This document shows, piece by piece, positions 26,342 through 34,145 of a DNA stretch of 64,000 bases. The stretch comes from Enterobacteriaceae bacterium. GTDB taxonomy: Bacteria > Pseudomonadota > Gammaproteobacteria > Enterobacterales > Enterobacteriaceae. Both the position numbers and the translations under genes were made by a program. The stretch lies in contig CABIZV010000001.1 of the NCBI GenBank assembly GCA_902363335.1, positions 744,001-808,000 on the forward strand, in the 5' to 3' direction. The notes under the pieces are model-generated. The model searched no databases and was not told where the DNA came from. It was given only the letters and a program-made list of their open reading frames with translations. Every line of letters begins with the position of its first letter. Position 1 is the stretch's first letter.

Positions 26342-27237
26342 AGCCATTCATCGTTTAACGTCTCACTGTCCCCTAAATACTCTAATAGCCAGCTTAGCGC
26401 CGGTGAGGCTTCGCTTTGCTGCCAGGTCAGGCAACAGGCGGCATCCGGGAACGGATTTTCTAAGGTTAAGGCGACCCACTCACCGCTATCGAGCCACGGC
26501 TGCGCCCGATGTCCGGGGATCATTGCCGCGCATAGCCCTGCGGAAATGCACGTTTCCGACGATGCCCAATCGGGAACAACCACCCTTTTCTGATTATCGA
26601 GAAGCCAGGTGGTACGCTTGGGTAATGAGCGAGACGTATCCTCTAGCACCAGTGATGGCCAGTTGCGCAACACATCATCGCTGAGCGGCCCGTCCATTTG
26701 GGCGAGCGGATGGGCATGGGAAACCACACAATGCCAGTTAAGCATCCCCATATCACGAAAAGCAAAACGTCCGCCAATCGGAATGGCCTGGGTGGCGCCA
26801 ATCGCTAATTCCACGCGACCATCCGCCAGCGCATCCCACACGCCGTTAAACACCTCCTGAAAAACGATAAGCTCGACATCGTTAAAATGACGATAGAAAT
26901 CCACGATCATCTGTCGCGTTCGCGCCGGTTTAACGATGTTGTCTACCGCAATAGCCAGTTGCCCCCGCCAGCCGTTGGCAATCTGCTGACACTGTTGACG
27001 GGTGATCTGCATTTTTTTGATAACAGAGCGTCCCTCTTTCAAAAACCAAACGCCCGCGGGCGTGAGTTCCACATCCCGATGGCGTCGTTCAAACAGCGGC
27101 ACCGCCAGCCATTCTTCCAACTGGCGGACGGTATAGCTCACCGCAGAAGGCACGCGGTGAAGCTCCTGCGCCGCCGCGCTAAAGCTACCGTTGCGCGCCA
27201 CGGCATCAACCACTTCTAAAGAATATTCAGACCACAT
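26326..27237 (-). CDS. punR: LysR-family regulator PunR
   Basis: LysR-type activator; in E. coli PunR (YdhB) activates the divergent purine nucleoside transporter gene punC. The N-terminal helix-turn-helix (AVARNGSFSAAAQELHRVPS) is almost identical to E. coli, and the effector domain follows. Length is 303 aa from the ATG at 27237 (E. coli 310). A longer frame upstream runs through the punC promoter and start, so it is rejected. Confidence 0.94.
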   Translation of the reverse strand: MWSEYSLEVVDAVARNGSFSAAAQELHRVPSAVSYTVRQLEEWLAVPLFERRHRDVELTPAGVWFLKEGRSVIKKMQITRQQCQQIANGWRGQLAIAVDNIVKPARTRQMIVDFYRHFNDVELIVFQEVFNGVWDALADGRVELAIGATQAIPIGGRFAFRDMGMLNWHCVVSHAHPLAQMDGPLSDDVLRNWPSLVLEDTSRSLPKRTTWLLDNQKRVVVPDWASSETCISAGLCAAMIPGHRAQPWLDSGEWVALTLENPFPDAACCLTWQQSEASPALSWLLEYLGDSETLNDEWLRTPE

Positions 27238-27348
27238 TTTCTGCCTGCAAAAATTTTGAATCCATGACTCAAATATTAGCGTTTCACAACCACCAATGCA
27301 CTCTCTACACTCTGCGGCATTGTTTATTGATGATAGAAAGGTCGTATT

Positions 27349-28542
27349 ATGCAACCGGGGAAAGGATTTTTAGTCTGGCTAGCAGGGCTGAGCGTGCTGG
27401 GTTTTCTGGCAACAGATATGTATTTGCCGGCCTTTGCGGCCATTCAGGAAGACCTGCAAACGCCGGCCTCCGCCGTGAGCGCCAGCCTCAGTCTGTTCCT
27501 TGCAGGCTTTGCGGTTGCCCAGCTGTTATGGGGGCCGCTGTCTGATCGTTATGGGCGTAAACCTATTTTGCTGACCGGTTTAACCATTTTTGCCATAGGT
27601 TGCCTGGGGATGCTGTGGGTGCGCGACGGTACGACTCTGCTGGTGCTGCGATTCGTGCAGGCGGTCGGCGTCTGCGCGGCTGCCGTGACCTGGCAGGCAA
27701 TGGTCACCGACTATTATCCCGCGCAGCGCACGAACCGTATTTTCGCCACCATAATGCCGCTGGTTGGCCTGTCTCCTGCCCTCGCCCCGCTGCTGGGGAG
27801 CTGGCTATTGGTCCATTTCGACTGGCAGGCTATTTTCGCGGCATTATTTATCATTACCCTGGTGCTGATGCTTCCGGCATTGCGTCTGAAGCCCGCACAC
27901 AAGAAAAGCACCACCAGCGAAGAGAAACTGACCTTTATGCGCCTGCTGCGCAGTAAAGACTATCGCGGTAACGTTCTGATTTACGCCGCCTGCTCGGCGA
28001 GTTTCTTCGCATGGTTAACGGGTTCACCGTTTATTCTGCACGAGATGGGCTATAGCCCAACCGTTATCGGCCTGAGCTACGTTCCGCAGACTATCGCGTT
28101 CCTGATTGGCGGCTACGGCTGTCGCGCCGCGCTGCAAAAATGGCAGGGTTCTCAGTTGCTACCCTGGCTGCTGGTTGTCTATGCCGTAAGCGTGATAGGT
28201 ACGTGGGGAGCGGGGCTGATGGAAAATGCCTCATTGACCGCAATACTTATCCCATTCTGCGTGATGGCTATCGCTAACGGGGGGATTTATCCTATCGTCG
28301 TCGCTCAGGCCCTGAAACCCTTCCCACAGGCAACCGGCCGGGCGGCTGCGCTACAGAATACGTTACAGCTGGGCCTGTGTTTCCTGGCAAGCCTTGCGGT
28401 GTCCACGCTGATTGCCACCCCGCTGCTGACCACCACTTGTGTGATGCTTGTGACGGTGTTGCTGGCGGCGATAGGTTACAGAATGCAGCGGGCCGCGCGT
28501 CGTGATGAACGTGCTGCTGAACAGAGCACTTCTCACGCCTAA
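27349..28542 (+). CDS. punC: MFS purine nucleoside transporter PunC
   Basis: Inner-membrane transporter of the Bcr/CflA (DHA1) MFS group; E. coli PunC (YdhC) supports growth on adenosine. It has 12 hydrophobic segments. The signature GFLATDMYLPAF in helix 1 and GPLSDRYGRKPIL between helices 2 and 3 are present. Length is 397 aa (E. coli 403). It is divergent from its presumed activator punR with 111 bases between start codons, and the next gene downstream is cfa. Confidence 0.93.
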   Translation: MQPGKGFLVWLAGLSVLGFLATDMYLPAFAAIQEDLQTPASAVSASLSLFLAGFAVAQLLWGPLSDRYGRKPILLTGLTIFAIGCLGMLWVRDGTTLLVLRFVQAVGVCAAAVTWQAMVTDYYPAQRTNRIFATIMPLVGLSPALAPLLGSWLLVHFDWQAIFAALFIITLVLMLPALRLKPAHKKSTTSEEKLTFMRLLRSKDYRGNVLIYAACSASFFAWLTGSPFILHEMGYSPTVIGLSYVPQTIAFLIGGYGCRAALQKWQGSQLLPWLLVVYAVSVIGTWGAGLMENASLTAILIPFCVMAIANGGIYPIVVAQALKPFPQATGRAAALQNTLQLGLCFLASLAVSTLIATPLLTTTCVMLVTVLLAAIGYRMQRAARRDERAAEQSTSHA

Positions 28543-28574
28543 TCATCATCCATATCAATGCCATGATAAATCGT

Positions 28575-28619
28575 TAGGACGCTAAGATTTTTAGTTGAAT
28601 CAACAAGCTTAGCGTCCTA
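28575..28619. repeat. Nested inverted repeat between punC and cfa
   Basis: TAGGACGCTAAG (28575-28586) and CTTAGCGTCCTA (28608-28619) are perfect 12-base arms. Inside the 21-base loop GTTG and CAAC can form a small inner hairpin around AAT. The element lies 33 bases after punC and about 220 bases before the cfa start. No T-run follows the right arm. It could be a punC 3' end or a cfa leader/promoter element. Confidence 0.6.
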
Positions 28620-28839
28620 TACTGGATCGGCATCACATAACTAATATAAATTATCGTTATTAAGCGGCGGCAGGATGCCACCCGTTAAACCATGGACTGG
28701 CTTTCAGCAAGGGATTCTCCCTTTCTCTATGTTACGTCGGATAGCAGACTCACGAATTTTTCGTGATATTTCTCACAAACCAGAAAAAAGCGTCTACGCT
28801 GTTTTAAGGTTCTGATCAACAGGTCGGGATGGAGAGGCT

Positions 28840-29988
28840 ATGAGCACATCGTGTATAGAAGAAGTCAATATACCGGAAGATGACTGGTACCGTATCGTTA
28901 GCGAATTGCTTAGTCGAGCAGGCATTGAAATTAATGGCAACGCCCCCTGCGATATTCAGGTCAAAAATCCCCGGTTTTTCAAACGTGTTTTACAAGAAGG
29001 TTCTTTGGGCCTCGGCGAAAGTTATATGGACGGTTGGTGGGAGTGCGACCGTTTAGATATCTTTTTCGATAAGGTGTTACGTGCCGGACTTGAAAACCAA
29101 ATCCCTCACCACTTTAAAGATACGCTTCGCGTCGCAGGCGCTCGTCTTTTCAACTTACAATCGCGTAAGAGAGCGTGGCAAGTAGGGAAAGAGCACTACG
29201 ACCTTGGCAACGATCTCTTCAGCCGCATGCTTGATCCTTATATGCAGTATTCCTGCGCTTACTGGCAAGACGCCCAAACGCTTGAAGAGGCGCAGGAGGC
29301 CAAGCTTGAGCTGATTTGCCGGAAACTTCAGTTAGAACCAGGTATGCAAGTGTTGGATATCGGTTGCGGCTGGGGCGGCCTTGCCGCCTATATGGCGAGA
29401 AATCATGGTGTCAGCGTGAAAGGCGTCACCATTTCCGCCGAGCAGCAAAAATTGGCGCAGGCACGTTGTAAAGGGCTGGACGTCGAGTTTCTGCTACAGG
29501 ATTATCGTGACCTTGATTCACAATTTGACCGTATCGTTTCTGTCGGTATGTTCGAGCATGTGGGTCCGAAGAACTATGATACCTATTTTTCCGTCGTCGA
29601 CAGAAACTTAAAACCCGACGGTCTTTTCTTACTGCACACTATTGGTGCCAGGAAAACCGACAATAATGTCGATCCGTGGATCAACAAATACATCTTTCCG
29701 AATGGCTGTTTACCCTCAGTACGCCAGATAGCACACGCCAGTGAACCTCACTTTGTGATGGAAGATTGGCACAACTTTGGCGCTGACTACGATACGACGC
29801 TGATGGCATGGTACGAACGTTTCCTTGCCAGCTGGCCAGAGATTGCGGACAACTATTCCGAACGATTCAAACGGATGTTTAGCTACTATCTCAACGCCTG
29901 CGCGGGTGCTTTCCGTGCGCGAGATATTCAGCTATGGCAGGTTGTGTTCTCCCGAGGAGTTGAAAAAGGTCTGCGCGTCGCGCGTTAA
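28840..29988 (+). CDS. cfa: Cyclopropane fatty acyl phospholipid synthase
   Basis: Transfers a methylene from S-adenosylmethionine to unsaturated acyl chains of membrane phospholipids, mainly in stationary phase and acid. The N-terminal lipid-associated domain (about 1-100) is followed by the methyltransferase domain with motif I VLDIGCGWGGLAAYMA near residue 171 and the active-site Cys segment YMQYSCAYW (about 139). Length is 382 aa, as in E. coli. In E. coli the long leader is bound by RydC small RNA; whether that applies here was not tested. Confidence 0.97.
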   Translation: MSTSCIEEVNIPEDDWYRIVSELLSRAGIEINGNAPCDIQVKNPRFFKRVLQEGSLGLGESYMDGWWECDRLDIFFDKVLRAGLENQIPHHFKDTLRVAGARLFNLQSRKRAWQVGKEHYDLGNDLFSRMLDPYMQYSCAYWQDAQTLEEAQEAKLELICRKLQLEPGMQVLDIGCGWGGLAAYMARNHGVSVKGVTISAEQQKLAQARCKGLDVEFLLQDYRDLDSQFDRIVSVGMFEHVGPKNYDTYFSVVDRNLKPDGLFLLHTIGARKTDNNVDPWINKYIFPNGCLPSVRQIAHASEPHFVMEDWHNFGADYDTTLMAWYERFLASWPEIADNYSERFKRMFSYYLNACAGAFRARDIQLWQVVFSRGVEKGLRVAR

Positions 29989-29996
29989 CCCCAAAT

Positions 29997-30027
29997 CGCC
30001 TGTGCCGTTCTGGCGCAGGCGTTTTTC
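29997..30027. terminator. Rho-independent terminator of cfa
   Basis: CGCCTGTGCC pairs with GGCGCAGGCG (one G-T pair) across GTTCT, then TTTTT. It lies between the convergent genes cfa and ribC. Confidence 0.85.
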
Positions 30028-30056
30028 AATGCAACACAGGTATCAGGAATCTGTGG

Positions 30057-30695
30057 TTATTCCGCGGTAAGCTGCTTTGCTGCCACTTCTTTTGCCGCCA
30101 TTACGCGTTCGACGGTATCGACCACCGCTTGCGTTTGCGGATCAATTTCGATATTCACGCGGTCGCCCAGACGTTTTTTACCCAGCGTAGTGCGTTCGAG
30201 CGTTTCTGGAATCAAGTGCACGCAAAAACGCGTAGCAGTCACTTCCCCTACCGTCAGACTGATCCCATCAATACCGATGAAGCCTTTATACAGCACATAT
30301 TTCATCAGCGCCGGATCCTGAATTTTAAACCAGATCTGCTTATTATTTTCGGAAGTCAGGATTTTCGACACTTCTGCGGTCGTCATAATATGACCGGACA
30401 TTAAATGACCGCCAATTTCATCACTGAACTTTGCCGCACGCTCAACGTTGACCAGGTCACCCTCTTTCACATCGCCCAGGTTAGTAATGCGTAGTGTCTC
30501 TTTCATCAGATCGAAACTTATCAGCTCGCCCTGAATGTCGGTGACTGTTAAGCAGCAACCATTGTGGGCGACAGACGCGCCGGTCTCCAGCCCCGCCAGC
30601 ATATGTTGCGGCAACGCAACCACGTGGGTACGAAAGTTTGGTTTTTCATCAATGGACACGATTTTTGCCGTGCCCTGCACAATACCAGTGAACAT
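30057..30695 (-). CDS. ribC: Riboflavin synthase, alpha chain
   Basis: Dismutates two lumazine molecules to give riboflavin. It shows the two lumazine-binding repeats, starting at MFTGIVQGTAKI (residue 1) and at GGHLMSGHIMTTAEV (about 97), each with a conserved SLTV or CLTV segment. Length is 212 aa (E. coli 213). The gene is called ribC in classical E. coli usage and ribE in many other annotations. It is divergent from mdtK, with an ERIC element between. Confidence 0.97.
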   Translation of the reverse strand: MFTGIVQGTAKIVSIDEKPNFRTHVVALPQHMLAGLETGASVAHNGCCLTVTDIQGELISFDLMKETLRITNLGDVKEGDLVNVERAAKFSDEIGGHLMSGHIMTTAEVSKILTSENNKQIWFKIQDPALMKYVLYKGFIGIDGISLTVGEVTATRFCVHLIPETLERTTLGKKRLGDRVNIEIDPQTQAVVDTVERVMAAKEVAAKQLTAE

Positions 30696-30732
30696 GCAGT
30701 TAACTCCTGTTATTCATTTATTTCGGTATGTC

Positions 30733-30859
30733 TATACCCTAAATAATTCGAGTTGCAGGAAGGCGGCGACGCAGTGAATCCCCTGAAGCTTACTTGAGTA
30801 AGTGACCGGGGTGAACGAGGAAAGCCAACGCACGTGCAACTTGAAGTATGACGGGTATA
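30733..30859. repeat. Complete ERIC (intergenic repeat unit), 127 bp
   Basis: The element begins with TATACCC and ends with its complement GGGTATA, and is exactly 127 bp, the canonical ERIC length. The centre contains GTGAATCCCC...GCTTAC and GTAAGTGACC.GGGGTGAAC, the core used to define ERIC. It lies between divergent ribC and mdtK, in transcribed intergenic DNA, and would fold into a long hairpin in RNA. Confidence 0.95.
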
Positions 30860-31072
30860 CCGGTTCATCTGTTACGCACAATAGCAGTTGATAATTCAGG
30901 TTGCTACCTTCCACGCCCTACCGCTGATTTTTTGACTAGATTAATAGCAAATCCTCGCTACAATAACGGAGAAATTCCTCTATTTATTCTTCTTGCTGCC
31001 GGTTAAGGCGGTTTTTCTGTCTCCCGTACTCGCTGTACGGCGAGAATAAATAACAACAATACAGGTGTTCAC

Positions 31073-32446
31073 GTGCAGAAGTATTTTGTCGAAGCGCGTC
31101 AGTTATTAGCTCTGGCAATCCCAGTAATCCTCGCGCAGGTTGCCCAAACGGCAATGGGATTTGTCGATACCGTCATGGCCGGTGGTTACAGCGCCACCGA
31201 CATGGCTGCGGTCGCCATCGGGACATCAATCTGGCTACCCGCCATCCTTTTCGGTCATGGTTTGCTGCTGGCGCTGACGCCGGTCATTGCACAGCTTAAC
31301 GGTTCGGGCCGACGCGAACGTATTTCCATGCAGGTCCGCCAGGGTTTTTGGCTCGCCGGATTTGTCTCCATCCTCATCATGGTGGTGCTGTGGAACGCGG
31401 GCTACATTATTCGCTCTATGCACAATATTGACCCGGCGCTGGCGGATAAAGCCGTCGGCTATTTGCGCGCGCTGCTGTGGGGCGCACCGGGCTATCTGTT
31501 CTTCCAGGTCGCACGTAATCAGTGTGAAGGGCTGGCGAAAACTAAGCCGGGTATGGTGATGGGCTTTATTGGCCTGCTGGTTAATATTCCGGTGAACTAC
31601 ATCTTTATTTACGGCCACTTTGGAATGCCGGAATTAGGCGGCGTGGGTTGCGGCGTGGCGACGGCATCGGTGTATTGGGTGATGTTCTTTAGCATGCTCT
31701 ATTATGTGCGTCACGCCGGTTCCATGCGCGATATCCGCACTAGCGATCGTTTCACCCGCCCGGATCCGGTTATTTTGAAACGGTTAGCAACGCTGGGTTT
31801 ACCCATCGCGCTGGCGCTTTTCTTCGAGGTGACGCTGTTCGCCGTGGTTGCCCTGCTGGTATCACCGTTGGGGATCGTCGATGTCGCGGGGCATCAGATT
31901 GCGTTGAACTTTAGCTCGCTGATGTTCGTTCTGCCGATGTCGCTTGCGGCAGCGGTCACCATTCGCGTGGGCTTCCGTCTTGGGCAAGGTTCGACGCCTG
32001 ACGCGCAGGTTTCCGCCCGCACAGGCTTGGGTGTGGGAATATGTATGGCGATGTGCACCGCTATTTTCACGACGCTGATGCGTACGCACATCGCACTGCT
32101 GTATAACGACAATCCCGAGGTTGTCACGCTGGCGGCGCAGCTGATGTTACTGGCGGCCCTCTATCAGCTTTCCGATTCCATTCAGGTTATCGGTAGCGGG
32201 ATTTTGCGCGGCTATAAAGATACACGTTCCATCTTCTTTATTACCTTCACCGCGTATTGGGTACTCGGTCTGCCGTGCGGCTACGTGCTGGCGTTGACCG
32301 ATCTGGTGGTCGACAGAATGGGGCCAGCTGGCTTCTGGTGGGGCTTTATTATCGGCCTGACGTCTGCGGCAGTGATGATGATGTTACGCATGCGCTTCCT
32401 GCAACGTCAGCCTGCGACGGTCATTCTCAAGCGGGCGTCCCGCTAA
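31073..32446 (+). CDS. mdtK: MATE-family multidrug/sodium antiporter MdtK
   Basis: Inner-membrane exporter of cationic drugs and other compounds, driven by cation exchange. Length is 457 aa, as in E. coli MdtK (NorE/YdhE), with 12 hydrophobic segments in two homologous halves; the MATE signatures ALAIPVILAQVAQTAMGFVD and GLPIALALFFEVTLFAVVAL start each half. The start is GTG at 31073, with the matched N-terminus QKY..EAR. A strong terminator follows. Confidence 0.96.
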   Translation: MQKYFVEARQLLALAIPVILAQVAQTAMGFVDTVMAGGYSATDMAAVAIGTSIWLPAILFGHGLLLALTPVIAQLNGSGRRERISMQVRQGFWLAGFVSILIMVVLWNAGYIIRSMHNIDPALADKAVGYLRALLWGAPGYLFFQVARNQCEGLAKTKPGMVMGFIGLLVNIPVNYIFIYGHFGMPELGGVGCGVATASVYWVMFFSMLYYVRHAGSMRDIRTSDRFTRPDPVILKRLATLGLPIALALFFEVTLFAVVALLVSPLGIVDVAGHQIALNFSSLMFVLPMSLAAAVTIRVGFRLGQGSTPDAQVSARTGLGVGICMAMCTAIFTTLMRTHIALLYNDNPEVVTLAAQLMLLAALYQLSDSIQVIGSGILRGYKDTRSIFFITFTAYWVLGLPCGYVLALTDLVVDRMGPAGFWWGFIIGLTSAAVMMMLRMRFLQRQPATVILKRASR

Positions 32447-32474
32447 TCTCCCGCGGACTGGGAGAAAACAGCAC

Positions 32475-32502
32475 AACGCCGGGGTTTACCCGGCGTTTTT
32501 TT
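32475..32502 (+). terminator. Rho-independent terminator of mdtK
   Basis: AACGCCGGG pairs with CCCGGCGTT across GTTTA, followed by seven T residues; it also separates mdtK from convergent zinT. Confidence 0.9.
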
Positions 32503-32523
32503 GAGCGGCGATATCACTGACGC

Positions 32524-33171
32524 TTAGTGATGGAGCATCTCATCGACCACCTGCTTTTCGGTCAACTGGTATGGATAATAGGTCGGCCAGTTATCCATTT
32601 CTTCAAGCAACGCATCCTGAGATTGATTGCCCATAAAGAGATGGAAGTGCGCCGATTTGCGCGGTGCAATGGTATGGTCACTGAACTGTACGAATTTCGG
32701 GGCCCCGGTGTTGGCTTGCTGACATTCGAACAGATAACGTACTCCCTGCTTACCGGAGGCATAAGTCAGGACTTTAAATCCAGCATAGCGATACTGGCAG
32801 GCACTGACCTTATCTCCGACATGAAACTCCATCACACCATTTTCGATCCCAATCATGTTTACATCGGTGGCGTAACCTTTGCGGTAATACTCTTTTACCT
32901 CGGCAAAGGTTTTACTTTTGTCTTTATCCGCCTTTTGCTTAAACACGGGATCCAGCGCGCCTGATAGCAAATAACCATTAACCGATTCCCACATTCCCTC
33001 CCAGTCCGAGAGCGAGCGGTCTTTTACATCGCTGAGTTTAAAAATGCCTTCTGCCGCCTTTTGCTCCTTTGCGGTGAGCGGCACACCATGATCATGATGC
33101 CCATGAGCCAACGCCTGACCGCTAACCATTAACGCCGCGACCATCGCGACGATTTTAGCTGTTTGTTTCAC
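32524..33171 (-). CDS. zinT: Periplasmic zinc/cadmium-binding protein ZinT
   Basis: Periplasmic metal-binding protein of zinc scarcity that assists ZnuABC zinc import. A signal peptide is followed by the mature start HGHHDHG, a His-rich metal loop; the lipocalin-like domain has the metal-site segment APRKSAHFHLFMG. Length is 215 aa (E. coli 216). The start is GTG at 33171 after AAGGGA. A near-consensus Zur box lies 32-54 bases upstream. In E. coli zinT is elsewhere on the chromosome (near 44 min), so its place next to mdtK is specific to this lineage. Confidence 0.95.
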   Translation of the reverse strand: MKQTAKIVAMVAALMVSGQALAHGHHDHGVPLTAKEQKAAEGIFKLSDVKDRSLSDWEGMWESVNGYLLSGALDPVFKQKADKDKSKTFAEVKEYYRKGYATDVNMIGIENGVMEFHVGDKVSACQYRYAGFKVLTYASGKQGVRYLFECQQANTGAPKFVQFSDHTIAPRKSAHFHLFMGNQSQDALLEEMDNWPTYYPYQLTEKQVVDEMLHH

Positions 33172-33202
33172 CCGTGAATTTCCCTTCGTCGATAACCGAG
33201 AG

Positions 33203-33225
33203 AAAACGTTATAACATAACATTTC
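33203..33225. promoter_or_regulatory. Zur box of zinT
   Basis: The 23 bases agree with the enterobacterial Zur consensus (GAAATGTTATA-N-TATAACATTTC) at 19-20 of 22 fixed positions, including the complete right half CATAACATTTC apart from one base. It lies just upstream of the zinT start, where Zur with zinc would repress. Confidence 0.85.
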
Positions 33226-33446
33226 GATTTTCAACAAAGAATGACAAAATGTTTTTGCCAGCAAAAGGGGGATTCAGGATAAAAAGCCGTCGCTAAAAGC
33301 CTGTTAGATCAACGCAATCTAGCGAATTGCGGTAAAAAGCCGCACAGATGGGCAAAAGTTCTCCAGTCGCGTGAAATCAAACATTTTCCGCTTGCCACAA
33401 CCCATGAGTGCCGCTAATATTCGTCCCCGTTGCCACAAGCAACAAT

Positions 33447-33523
33447 GCGTCTGTAGCTCAGTTGGTTAGAGCACCACCTTGACATGGTGGGGGTCGATGG
33501 TTCGAGTCCATTCAGACGCACCA
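33447..33523 (+). tRNA. valW: tRNA-Val (GAC), copy 1
   Basis: 77-base cloverleaf with anticodon GAC in CTTGACATGG, TTCGAGTC T-loop and an encoded CCA end. The acceptor stem GCGTCTG/CAGACGC matches the second type of E. coli tRNA-Val2 (valW-like). Confidence 0.95.
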
Positions 33524-33528
33524 TTTAT

Positions 33529-33605
33529 GCGTTTATAGCTCAGTTGGTTAGAGCACCACCTTGACATGGTGGGGGTCGTTGGTTCGAGTCCAATTAAACG
33601 CACCA
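33529..33605 (+). tRNA. valV: tRNA-Val (GAC), copy 2, variant stems
   Basis: 77 bases, anticodon GAC, encoded CCA. It differs from copies 1 and 3 only in paired positions: acceptor GCGTTTA/TAAACGC, and a T-stem with T-A in place of A-T. Every change is compensated, so the fold is kept; this corresponds to the valV-type isoacceptor of E. coli. Confidence 0.95.
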
Positions 33606-33609
33606 TTCT

Positions 33610-33686
33610 GCGTCTGTAGCTCAGTTGGTTAGAGCACCACCTTGACATGGTGGGGGTCGATGGTTCGAGTCCATTCAGACGCACCA
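33610..33686 (+). tRNA. valW: tRNA-Val (GAC), copy 3
   Basis: 77 bases, identical to copy 1 at every position, anticodon GAC, encoded CCA. It is separated from copy 2 by four bases. E. coli has only two tRNA genes (valV, valW) in this cluster. Confidence 0.95.
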
Positions 33687-33705
33687 TATCTTTCTGATAT
33701 GGTGC
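33681..33705 (+). terminator. Hairpin formed with the 3' end of the last tRNA
   Basis: GCACCATATC, whose first six bases are the end of tRNA copy 3, pairs perfectly with GATATGGTGC across five bases. A pyrimidine-rich stretch (CCCTTCTCTTCTC) follows instead of a pure T-run. It probably ends the tRNA operon. Confidence 0.65.
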
Positions 33706-33724
33706 ATATTCCCTTCTCTTCTCG

Positions 33725-34042
33725 CTAAAGTTTCGTCAAGCGTTGTACGTTAAGACTTTCCAGTTTACCATCTAATATCTCAAGAAAATCATCGTGGTAT
33801 GACATCGCGACGTGCTTGACCAGATCATCTTCCGATTTCCATCGCTCAATAAATACAAAAGAGACGGCTCCCTTGTTAGCCAGGTTCCGCACGTCCGGCA
33901 CCGCATGGCTTTCATGCAGATCGTACTGCAAACATCCCGACTCCTGATGCGTCAGTGGCACCATGTCCTGGGCGGCTTTTCTGATGGTTTCGATATGTTC
34001 CGGGAAGGGGGTTAGTGTGGCGACTATCTTCACTTCGCTCAT
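33725..34042 (-). CDS. Antibiotic biosynthesis monooxygenase (ABM)-domain protein
   Basis: A 105-residue dimeric alpha/beta-barrel type protein. The pattern VKIVATLTPFPEHIETIRKAAQDMVPLTHQESGCLQYDLHES and VFIERWKSEDDLVKHVAMSYHDDFL fits the ABM fold seen in YgiN (quinol monooxygenase) and LsrG, but it is not a close match to either. The ATG is preceded by a weak GGAGATCC-type signal on the minus strand. It sits 100 bases downstream of a decarboxylase/cupin gene on the same strand, so both may act on the same aromatic or quinone substrate; this is inference. Confidence 0.75.
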   Translation of the reverse strand: MSEVKIVATLTPFPEHIETIRKAAQDMVPLTHQESGCLQYDLHESHAVPDVRNLANKGAVSFVFIERWKSEDDLVKHVAMSYHDDFLEILDGKLESLNVQRLTKL

Positions 34043-34145
34043 TGGAGATCCTTGATTTGTCTATGATAAACCCGGCATCTCACCGGGTACCTCAACTATT
34101 CAGGCTAGCAGCGAGCCGGACTTTATGCCAATTAAACGTCGCGCC

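Noticed and set aside
33466..33687. An open frame of 73 codons on the minus strand through the tRNA array, with repeated MVRLxGLEPxTPTMSRWCSNQLSYR units
   Set aside because: It is the antisense reading of the three tRNA-Val genes; this repeated protein is a well-known false prediction across tRNA arrays.
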